In this document: in pieces, positions 56,828 to 64,000 of the stretch
How the letters are laid out: every line of letters starts with the position of its first letter
Numbering within the stretch: position 1 is the first letter of the stretch
Assembly: GCA_963922205.1 (NCBI GenBank)
Contig: CAWUHX010000152.1
Location: 124,001 to 188,000 of the forward strand
Reading direction: 5' to 3'
Source: Romanomermis culicivorax
Lineage: Eukaryota; Nematoda; Enoplea; Mermithida; Mermithidae
DNA length: 64,000 nt
Notes under the pieces: generated by a model
What the model was told of the DNA's origin: nothing
Databases searched by the model: none
Seen by the model: only the letters and a program-made list of their open reading frames with translations
Position numbers and translations under genes: made by a program

Positions 56828-57745
56828 ATGACAACCTTTGAAGATCAATTTTATATCACATTACCTAGTAATAGCAAAAATGGAAACAAGCCCTCTGATT
56901 TTTCAGCCCTTCTACCTTACCATTTAAAACTAGATGGAAGCTGGGAGGTAGGACTAAGTGAAATAATATACCCCTATAGTTGGGCTACATTTACCAATCA
57001 TGGTGGAGATAATGTAATAACATTAATTACGGATGGTGTTGGAAATAAGGTCAAAAAAATTAAAGTAATAGTTTTTGAAAAACATTACTTTACCATATCT
57101 GAATTAATTGAAGAGTTGAATGCAAAAGTTGGAGCAGCTATTGCCGGAACTAACATGGAAATCATGTTTTCATACGATGAACATAGTAGAGGATTAGTTA
57201 ATTTGAAAATAAAAAGTGGTACAATCTTACGTAAAATCGATATAAGCAAACGGTTAATTAAGCTTCTCGGATTTAGCTCTACCAATACTGAGGCCTATGC
57301 AACTGCTGATGATTTTTTAAATAGAGCTGTGAATATTAACTTATATACTGTTGGAGAGAAACCTCCAAAAAATTCTAACACACATATTCCACCATCCAAA
57401 GCTGTTTTTCTTGCCGAGCCTGGAACTAATCATTTATACATGTTAGGCATTCAACCACCAAATTTGAATGATTTACAGAAATTTTATGTTTACTGTAATA
57501 TTATTGAAAATCAGATTGTTGGAAATACTTTAGCACCGCTTTTACGTATAGTAAATGTTCATGGAAAATACAAAGATAATGTGAGTCAGTTATATGAAAC
57601 ACCTCACTATATACCCATTCAATTGAAAGAAATTACAGTACTCGAGATTAATATAAAAAACAGTATGAATGAGCTTATACCCTTTCAGTTTGGTAATGTT
57701 ATAGTTAAATTACATTTTCGGCAACGTACTCCTTTATTCCTATAA
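56828..57745 (+). CDS. Polinton minor capsid (penton-like) protein, predicted
   Basis: 305 aa, no internal stop. It begins EDQFYITLPSNSK and GSWEVGLSEIIYPYSW, the signature of the conserved Polinton protein predicted from structure comparisons to be the single-jelly-roll penton or minor capsid component. The middle has VFLAEPGTNHLYML and the end LKEITVLEINIKNSMNEL and PFQFGNVIVKLHFR. It sits 39 bp after the membrane protein gene and precedes the core-type protein. Assignment to the penton is from established predictions for the family; the sequence shows only membership. Confidence 0.82.
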   Translation: MTTFEDQFYITLPSNSKNGNKPSDFSALLPYHLKLDGSWEVGLSEIIYPYSWATFTNHGGDNVITLITDGVGNKVKKIKVIVFEKHYFTISELIEELNAKVGAAIAGTNMEIMFSYDEHSRGLVNLKIKSGTILRKIDISKRLIKLLGFSSTNTEAYATADDFLNRAVNINLYTVGEKPPKNSNTHIPPSKAVFLAEPGTNHLYMLGIQPPNLNDLQKFYVYCNIIENQIVGNTLAPLLRIVNVHGKYKDNVSQLYETPHYIPIQLKEITVLEINIKNSMNELIPFQFGNVIVKLHFRQRTPLFL

Positions 57746-57876
57746 TCATAGTATCAAATTTTTATTTATTCATTCATTCATTTGCATTTGGACACGTTGT
57801 CGTCAGGTTGAATTTTCGCAAACGCTCTTAATTAATTAATTCATTTAGTTGCTCCTTTTGATTTTCAAAGCAAAAT
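57746..57876. other. Short AT-rich spacer with TTCA repeat
   Basis: A TTCA run at about 57769-57782, then ATTAATTAATTCATTTAG. A promoter for the next gene may lie here; nothing specific is seen. Confidence 0.35.
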
Positions 57877-58347
57877 ATGCATACTGTATTTATCCCTGAA
57901 ACCGTTGATTACTGGATCAAAATTTATCAACACAGCATTCAAGATAATCAATTTCAGTTAGGTGGTACCTTAGAAGGTTTCCGAGCAGCATACCCATATT
58001 ATTATAGACATCAAGGAGCTGGAGTTGGTAATTTTTTTAAGAGTTTGTGGTGTCTAGCTATGCCTTTGTTAAAATCTGCAGGAAAGCATGCACTTGCTGC
58101 AGGTTCCAAAATTGCAGGTGATGTTGTAGAAGGTCGTTCTTTTAAAGAAAGTGTTGCTGAGCATGGACGAAACGCAGCTGGTAGCTTATTACACGAAACG
58201 GACGAGCGCATTCATAAAGGAAAAGGTTTAGGGAAGCGTAAACATATAAATTCTACGATACATATAAAAAGCAATAAAAAGTTAAATGATGGTCAGCGTC
58301 AACAACATCAACATCAAAAACAACATAAACGTAAACACCTGAAATGA
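57877..58347 (+). CDS. Conserved Polinton core-type protein, Gly-rich and basic
   Basis: 156 aa. GAGVGNFFKSLWCLAMPLLKSA and GKHALAAGSKIAGDVVEGRS are the conserved blocks of a small Polinton protein that normally sits just before the major capsid gene; the C-terminus is unusually basic and rich in Gln, His and Lys (QRQQHQHQKQHKRKH). The amphipathic/hydrophobic N-terminal part recalls adenovirus membrane-lytic or core proteins, but that is only similarity in character. It is the last recognisable Polinton gene before the Gypsy sequence. Confidence 0.78.
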   Translation: MHTVFIPETVDYWIKIYQHSIQDNQFQLGGTLEGFRAAYPYYYRHQGAGVGNFFKSLWCLAMPLLKSAGKHALAAGSKIAGDVVEGRSFKESVAEHGRNAAGSLLHETDERIHKGKGLGKRKHINSTIHIKSNKKLNDGQRQQHQHQKQHKRKHLK

Positions 58348-58523
58348 CGTTCCTCATTCTTAAAAAAGACTCTACGTAGAGTAGTCGGTTTCAAGGATAT
58401 CTAAAGACAGGAAAGACCTGTACAACAAGTGGTGGCTTTTAACTCCTCATAACGTAACTTTGTAGTCAGACTAGGAGAAAGGAATATCCTCCAGGTTTCT
58501 ACAGAAAGTTAGCAGGACTTAAG

Positions 58524-59807
58524 ATGCCAAATGAAAGGATACCGAGAGGTAATACTTTACACAGATCACCACCCAGAGTGGTGAGTGCTGGGAATCTACT
58601 CAATTTGGGAGACAAAGATCAGCAAGGGCATGCTGCCCCGGACCAAGTGATTCCAGATCAGACTCCTGTGAGGGTACAGCCAATGCACCAACAGGCAATG
58701 CATTTTACGCCCCAGGATGCAGGTGTACCATTAGACCACTCACCTACAATTGCCATGGACCAACAGGAGGCAGGCCCAGCGAATCCAAATCAAGATGCTG
58801 ATGGACCACCGCCACCAAATATTAAACGATCACCACCATAGGTCAAATTAGCAGGACCAAAAAAGGGACGTCATTACGCCCGAAAGTCAACCAAATTTGA
58901 ATGAAGTGGACCCCAAAATTGAACAGCAACAATTAGAGAGGATTCCACAAGATCAAGAGTGATTCCGCCTGCAGGAAAGAGCTCCAGAAATGTCCAATCA
59001 AGAATTGGCGACGCAGCTATGTGAATTGAAAGGAACCCTGGAAGCTTTGTTCGACATCATCATGAATGCCGCCACAGAGGACAGTAAAAGGGAAGCTGAC
59101 AGTCGCGGACAGGAGCTGGATAGACAGGTTGGACCATGTAGTAGGGGTGCAGAAAGAGACAACCGTTTCTTGGCTGAAACATATGCAGGCGCAGGGCCTA
59201 GAAATAGGCCAGAAGTTGATGAAGGGCAAAGACTCAACTTTGAGCCCAAAAGTTAAAGAGGTCCAGCTAGACATCTTCGATTGGAGGGAGCTGAGCAATC
59301 GCAAACCTTAGGAATCAAAATCAGATAGCTCAGAAGCATCCAACTTTGACAAGAGTGGTCTATGATGGTAGAGGAAATATAGTTGATCCAAATACATTTA
59401 GACCAGATCAACTGGCATGTTTCCCATATAGGGATTATAGATTTGACAGAGACAATTTACCACCAAATCAAGGAGGTGTACCACCAGAATGTAACCTGGA
59501 AATGTTAACCAGGGAATTGTTTGAGATCCAGCAAAGACCCAATGAACAGGCGGTTGACTTCTTAAAGAGAGTCAGTATATTAGTGGAACTTGTTAAAGGT
59601 GATTTAGACTATCAGTCAAAGCAGAGACTGATTATTGATACCTTTGTGTATAAAAGTGATCCCACATTTCAGTCGGAACTGAAAAATTCCAAGCATACCT
59701 TTAGAACTTGGTATGACTTAGCAGTAGAAGTTCATGACATTGAACACAGATACAAAAATGCCTTTCAAAGGGTACTCAGCAGGATCCAATTGTTATTAAT
59801 GAGGTAG
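58524..59807 (+). pseudogene. Gypsy gag remnant
   Basis: Pieces 58524-58841, 58990-59256 and 59346-59807 lie in different frames or are separated by stops. The first is Pro/Gln-rich. The third has TRELFEIQQRPNEQAVDFLKR and an HDIEHRYKNAF-like helix, typical of a gag capsid segment. No CCHC zinc knuckle is seen. The Gag would form the particle that packages the element RNA. At 60135-60440 Gly/Arg-rich and Gln-rich stretches continue the polyprotein in broken form. Confidence 0.65.
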
Positions 59808-60134
59808 CCATGCAGAGTGATCATGATCCTGAAATTGCAGTAGTTGCTAGGAATCAGTCAGAGGGTTTTCAACAGAGCTAGAGACAAAGGTTTGGGCAAC
59901 CATATCAAAGTTTAGGTAATCAGCTACGAGCCCAGACCCAAAGGTGTAGAAGTGATTCACCTGAAATAGAAGAGATTCCAGTGCAGGAAGCCCCTAGGGC
60001 TCAGACCGAAAAAGGTAAGAAGGAGTCTCTTCTGTCAAAGATTTCTAAAGAAACAGTACAATTGGTCGAGAGATTGGATCAACTCCAACAAGAACATAAC
60101 ACATAATACTGCAGACTGCAGGACACTGTGAGTT

Positions 60135-60760
60135 TTGTCGAAACGCAGGAGCAGAGGCAGAACTAGCTTTCCTACTCTCAACAGGGAAGGCTCCAACAAT
60201 TTCGATAGAGGTAACTACATAGGTAAAGGAAGTTACCCGAATGCTAACTTTAATAGTAGAGGCAGAGGTGCTTATAATGTTGGTTACTCCGGATATCAGG
60301 ATAACCATGAAAATTTTGAACAGAATTCAGATAACAACGAATTTCTGGAATTAAAGATGCAGAAAGAACTGCAAAAACAATATCAACAGATGCAGCAATT
60401 CCAGCAGCAAGCTGCATTGCAGCAATTCTAGCAGCAAGCTGCATTACTCAGCCGACTCAGGCTTTTAGGGGACCAACTCAGACTCTGCAACAGGGTCAAT
60501 TCACAAATCAGCAGCCCTAGAAAGATTATTCTAGTGTCACGGTTGCTAGGCAATCACAAATGAATTCTTTGGACCAAGCAAATCAGAGAGTGAATTGCCC
60601 TAATGTAGTATTGGGCAGTATTGTCCAAATGAATGCTATTGCAGCTAAAACTGTAGTACCAGCAGTACAAGTGATAAAGAGAGGCACACCAGCTAGCCCT
60701 CAGGAGCAACATTTGCTGGATAAATACCACAGAACAGCCCCATTCCATATTGAGTATAGG
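60135..60760 (+). pseudogene. Low-complexity gag-pol linker remnant
   Basis: Open pieces rich in Gly/Arg/Asn (60180-60300) then Gln (60330-60440), ended by stops, followed by 60560-60769. No domain is recognised. The position, between gag and protease, suggests a nucleocapsid-like or linker segment. Confidence 0.45.
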
Positions 60761-61684
60761 AGGTTGTAAGACATTGGCTCTCATTGACACAGGAGCTCAG
60801 TGTACCATAATGTCAGCTAAGTTTCTTAAAGAAACTTTGGGTCCAGATTACACTGAATATCCAAGGATATTAAATGTCACTGTAGCCAATAGTAAAGCAG
60901 TCCAAGCCTATGGGTATATTCAGTTTAGGATGGATACCCTGTGTGGACAGTTTCCTGTAAAAGCAATTGTTATCCCTGGAAAAAAAGGAAAAATGTTATT
61001 GTGGGAACAGATTTTTTGGCTCATCCTCAGGTAGGAACCATGATAGATTTCAGAAACAGGACAATGATGCTCAACAATCGCCAACAAAAGATATATGTGA
61101 CACTGGACCAGCCCTAAACAAATTGTGGAGAGGTCATGACCACGAGTGCCACGGAATCTACGATGAGCGCCACCCATTAGTGTCAGCCAAAGATTTGCCT
61201 ACTAAAGGTTTCGGTGCCAGTGGTGAGTGTCAATCCAATTTACTTACCTAGTGATACTGATATACTTCTCAAAGCAAAACTTTGGGACAAAGTAGGCGAA
61301 AATCGCCTGAATGGAATCATAGTTGAGTCTGAAGAAAATGAGGAAAGGTTCCACATTGATAGCACTATAGTAGATGGTACTAAAAATGATTTTGTAGTTA
61401 TGGTATCTAATACCATGGGATCAGGATGCCATTTGAAATGTAATCAAATAATTGGCTACACTAATTTCGTGTTATGTGATGCTGATAACCAGGATCAGCT
61501 CAAGGGGAAGATAGTTGAGGAGCTGGAGAAGCTGCAAACCTGTGCAGTCCAAGCTAAACCTGATTCCACTCAAAGCAATGAGAGAGAGAGAGAGAGAGAG
61601 TTCAGGGAAGCTTTGTACAGTATGCTGGATAAATCCAACATACCATCTGATGAATTGAAACAAGCTCTAAGATGTCTCGCATAG
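60750..61684 (+). pseudogene. Gypsy aspartic protease and linker to reverse transcriptase
   Basis: LALIDTGAQCTIMS near residue 10 of frame 60750-61034 is the retropepsin active site. The frame is lost near 60990, and the normal continuation lies in another frame; a further stop falls near 61118. Frame 61214-61684 is the acidic linker ahead of the reverse transcriptase, with a GA microsatellite at 61581-61601 encoding alternating Arg-Glu. The enzyme would cut the polyprotein. Confidence 0.8.
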
Positions 61685-61702
61685 TAGAGAGACGTATTTA
61701 GC

Positions 61703-62605
61703 TTGCCAAATGATCCTCCAACTACTACACCCTGCTTGACTTATAAAATAAATACAGGCAATGCAGCAACTGTAGCTAAACAATATCACAGGACTGCTAT
61801 TAATTTAAAGCTGCATGTTTGTGAGCATGTCCAAGATATGCTCAAAAAGGGTGTAATAGAGCCATCAAGTCGCCTTGGGCAGCTCTGTTATTCTTAGTGG
61901 GTAAAAATGATGGTACCAAGCGACCAGTAGTGGACTTTAGGGGTATAAACGAGGTCACCAAGGATGATAAATATCCCATTCCAAGAATGGACGACTATCT
62001 AGACTGTTTAGGAAGAGTTAAATTTCATAGCACCCTATATCTCAAATCAGGGTATTGGCAAGTGCCAATGGATGAAGAGAGCAAGGAAAAAACTGCTTTC
62101 ATATGCCAGGAAGGGCTATATCAATTTAAAGTCATGCCTTTTGGCTTAAAGAATGCGCCAGCAGAGTTCCAGCCCATGATGGAAAGAGTCCTGCACCCAT
62201 ATGTATGGAAAATCTATCTTGTGTATATAAACGATATCATAGTATTCTCAAACACATTTGAGGAACATTTAGTTAATCTAGAGCCAGTCCTGCAAGCTCT
62301 AAGGAAGGCTCTCTTGACCTTGAAGCTGGGGGAGTGTGAATTTCTCCCAGAGAGAGTCCATTTTTTAGGATATATCTTGAATTTGGATGGAGTTTCCCAG
62401 ATCTAAAGAAGGTTAAAGCAATTAAAGAGTTCCTGTTTCCAGAGTCTAAAAGAAAACTCCAAAGGTTTCTAGGAATGCTACAGTGGTGTAAGAAATGGAT
62501 GAGGAAAGGTACCAGGTCTAGCTAAAGATGCAGAACCTTTATACAAGTTAACTGGAAAAAACAGTGTTTGGGAAGTATCGGAGGTTCACCATCTGGCTTT
62601 TCAAA
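61703..62605 (+). pseudogene. Gypsy reverse transcriptase, catalytically dead
   Basis: Frame 61703-61897 has the AKQYHRTAINLK and MLKKGVIEPSS blocks; a frame change near 61870 joins it to frame 61897-62406, which has KRPVVDFRGINEVT, DDKYPIPRMDDYL, GYWQVPM, MPFGLKNAPAEFQ and HFLGYILN. The position of the first catalytic Asp is Tyr (62038-62040), and the first Asp of the YxDD box is Asn (62230-62232). After 62406 stops and frame changes follow through the connection region to about 62605. The product cannot polymerise DNA. Confidence 0.9.
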
Positions 62606-62610
62606 GCCTA

Positions 62611-63669
62611 AAGGATGTATTATTGTCAGTGCTTTTTCTGAGGTACCCGGTTTTGTATGAGTCTGCGGACTTTGTCCTTCAGATGGATGCCAGCGGAACA
62701 GCACTGGGAGGAGTTCTCTACCAGGAGACCATGTCCGACTGCTGGGTAATTGCTTTTAATAGCAGAATTTTAAAAGCGGACGAGAAGAAGTGGTCAGCCA
62801 CAGAAAGAGAATGCTTGGCCATAGTGTACAGCTTGAAGTTATACAAGCACTATCTAGTAAGGCACAGAGTGATCATAAGAACTGATCACAAGCCTTTACT
62901 CTGGATGAAGGTCAATGCCATGACCAATGGTAAGTTGAAGAGATGGTACTCATTCATCTCTCAGTTCAACCATAAGCTAGAGTACCTGCCTGGAAAACAA
63001 AATGCTATGGCAGATTTTTCTTCCAGAATGGATGAACCAGATGATCAAACAGAAAAGATACCGCAAAAATGGGAACACATGTTCTCAGTACATAGACGAG
63101 AGCCAAATCTGAAAGATCTGGAAGCACAGCAAATTGAGAAAACACACCTCAATTTGGTGAGGAGATTCAGAAATTTGACAGATCAGAATCTTGATGACAG
63201 TACTCCGTTATATCCGGAGAACAAAAGTGAGGAAAGTCAGAGGATTGACGCAAATCCAAGATTCACTCAGATATATCCTGAAGATTCTGAGGATGATCCA
63301 GAGTCTATTTCACCAGCAAACTTGGTAAATGCTGTAACTACAAGGAGCATGGGGAAAGAGGCAGAAGGAAGTAATCAGGCTCAGGTCCAGCATGATTGCA
63401 ATCAAGGCCAGGTAATAGAAAATAAAGGTAACCAGGAGAAAGGTAAGGAAAAGAGAGTTACCTGGTTATATCCGGAAAAGGAACTGGAATTCACTTTGGC
63501 AGACCCCACGGAAGCTGAGTTGCCAAAAGGGCTTATTAGGGATGATCTCATGGCTCTCTTGCAGAGAAAGAACAAGGTACTGAAACCCTACTTTGATAGA
63601 TTGGGTTTGAATGGGACAACCAAGTATCACAGTGGATTTTATATCCAGAAGGAGGTGTTATACCGGTAA
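62611..63669 (+). CDS. Gypsy RNase H and C-terminal linker
   Basis: In the frame 62623-63669, VLQMDASGTALGGVL (first Asp), SATERECLAIVYSLK (Glu) and IIRTDHKPLLWM (Asp) are the RNase HI catalytic residues, all present. RWYSFISQFNHKLEYLPGKQNAMAD closes the domain. The following 200 residues are a polar linker to the integrase. RNase H removes the RNA strand during reverse transcription. The open stretch has no stop for about 350 codons but lacks its own start and depends on the broken upstream frame. Confidence 0.85.
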   Translation, partial: KDVLLSVLFLRYPVLYESADFVLQMDASGTALGGVLYQETMSDCWVIAFNSRILKADEKKWSATERECLAIVYSLKLYKHYLVRHRVIIRTDHKPLLWMKVNAMTNGKLKRWYSFISQFNHKLEYLPGKQNAMADFSSRMDEPDDQTEKIPQKWEHMFSVHRREPNLKDLEAQQIEKTHLNLVRRFRNLTDQNLDDSTPLYPENKSEESQRIDANPRFTQIYPEDSEDDPESISPANLVNAVTTRSMGKEAEGSNQAQVQHDCNQGQVIENKGNQEKGKEKRVTWLYPEKELEFTLADPTEAELPKGLIRDDLMALLQRKNKVLKPYFDRLGLNGTTKYHSGFYIQKEVLYR

Positions 63670-64000
63670 GCCAGACTAGGAGCTGACAATCAAGTGGTCG
63701 TCCCATCCTGCCTAAAAGACAATAATTTGCACCAGTACCACACTGCCGGTGTGATGACTCATCAGGGTTTCAAGAGAACTCTTGCTATGATTAAAAAATG
63801 GTTTTGGTGGCCTGGAATTGAGAAGGATGTCAGGTACTGGATCAAGTTTTGTTCAGTTTGTCAGATGGCTAACCCAGGAAATGCTGAAGTTCCCCCACTG
63901 ATACCAATAATTCCAGAAGGTCCATTCAACTTTGTATCAGTGGAGGACATTGTTGGTATTTCTCCACTAAGTGAGAAGAGACTGTATGTTATAGTCTTTC
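63670..64000 (+). pseudogene. Gypsy integrase N-terminus, cut by window end
   Basis: After a stop at 63667-63669 the same frame runs on with LHQYHTAGVMTHQGFKRTL and CSVCQMAN, giving the HHCC zinc-binding module of the integrase, and WFWWPGIEKDV between them. The start of the catalytic core (FVSVEDIVG, the first Asp region) follows before the window ends. The rest of the domain and any 3' LTR lie outside. Confidence 0.85.

Larger units (their letters stand above)
43250..58380. mobile_element. Polinton/Maverick element, decayed
   Basis: Minus-strand protein-primed polymerase B and plus-strand ATPase, integrase, protease and capsid-type genes in one block identify a Polinton (Maverick; adintovirus-related). 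The left border is uncertain and could be as far out as 42048. The right border is not seen: Gypsy sequence starts after 58350 and no major capsid protein gene is present. Terminal inverted repeats and a 6-bp target duplication, expected for this class, cannot be verified here. Confidence 0.88.
58400..64000 (+). mobile_element. Ty3/Gypsy retrotransposon, decayed, truncated by window end
   Basis: Gag, aspartic protease, reverse transcriptase, RNase H and the start of integrase follow in Gypsy order on the plus strand. No long terminal repeat is recognised at the left, and the right end is beyond the window. Frames are broken many times. Confidence 0.9.

Noticed and set aside
60560-60769. Cys-containing frame as a gag zinc knuckle
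   Set aside because: The Cys and His spacing does not fit CCHC.

Overview
This window is nuclear DNA from an invertebrate animal; I cannot place the phylum. It is AT-rich, its genes are split by GT-AG introns, and transposable elements fill most of the rest. Two host genes are complete. One is an epsin (8542-14783, + strand, nine coding exons, about 421 aa). The other is a mahogunin/RNF157-type E3 ubiquitin ligase (25183-40602, + strand, thirteen coding exons, about 750 aa).

Layout. 1-1868: a long-inverted-repeat (foldback) element. 1930-3380: a three-level nest in which a decayed hAT transposon and a G-rich MITE sit inside an older MITE. 5270-7499: a 2.2 kb TIR element with another element nested in it. 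8.5-14.8 kb: epsin. 15.8-24.9 kb: repeats, MITEs and one decayed gene of a transposon-linked family. 25.2-40.6 kb: the mahogunin-like gene, whose large introns 1-5 are packed with MITEs while the introns around the RING exons are compact. 42-44.6 kb: tandem repeats next to, or part of, a Polinton end. 44.6-58.35 kb: a Polinton/Maverick. 58.4-64.0 kb: a Ty3/Gypsy retrotransposon that runs off the window.

The Polinton has the usual divergent layout. A protein-primed DNA polymerase B lies on the minus strand. On the plus strand are a packaging ATPase, several small conserved proteins, a retroviral-type integrase with chromodomain, an adenain-like protease, a two-helix membrane protein, a predicted minor capsid protein and a glycine/basic core-type protein. 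The polymerase is a pseudogene with five nonsense codons and a frameshift, yet its ten introns (50-61 bp) can all be traced. No major capsid gene is visible: Gypsy sequence begins directly after the last Polinton gene. The Gypsy element is also dead, with frameshifts, stops and both inspected reverse transcriptase catalytic aspartates replaced.

The most unusual layer is a set of related short non-autonomous elements. They begin with CA and share CATACMTGTA-like ends, 8-bp target-site duplications (exact in three copies, one mismatch in four more), long G/C homopolymer tracts just inside the ends and, in many copies, a GGCGCGAAGCGCC hairpin. Several sit in introns of the two host genes, which carry no visible lesion.
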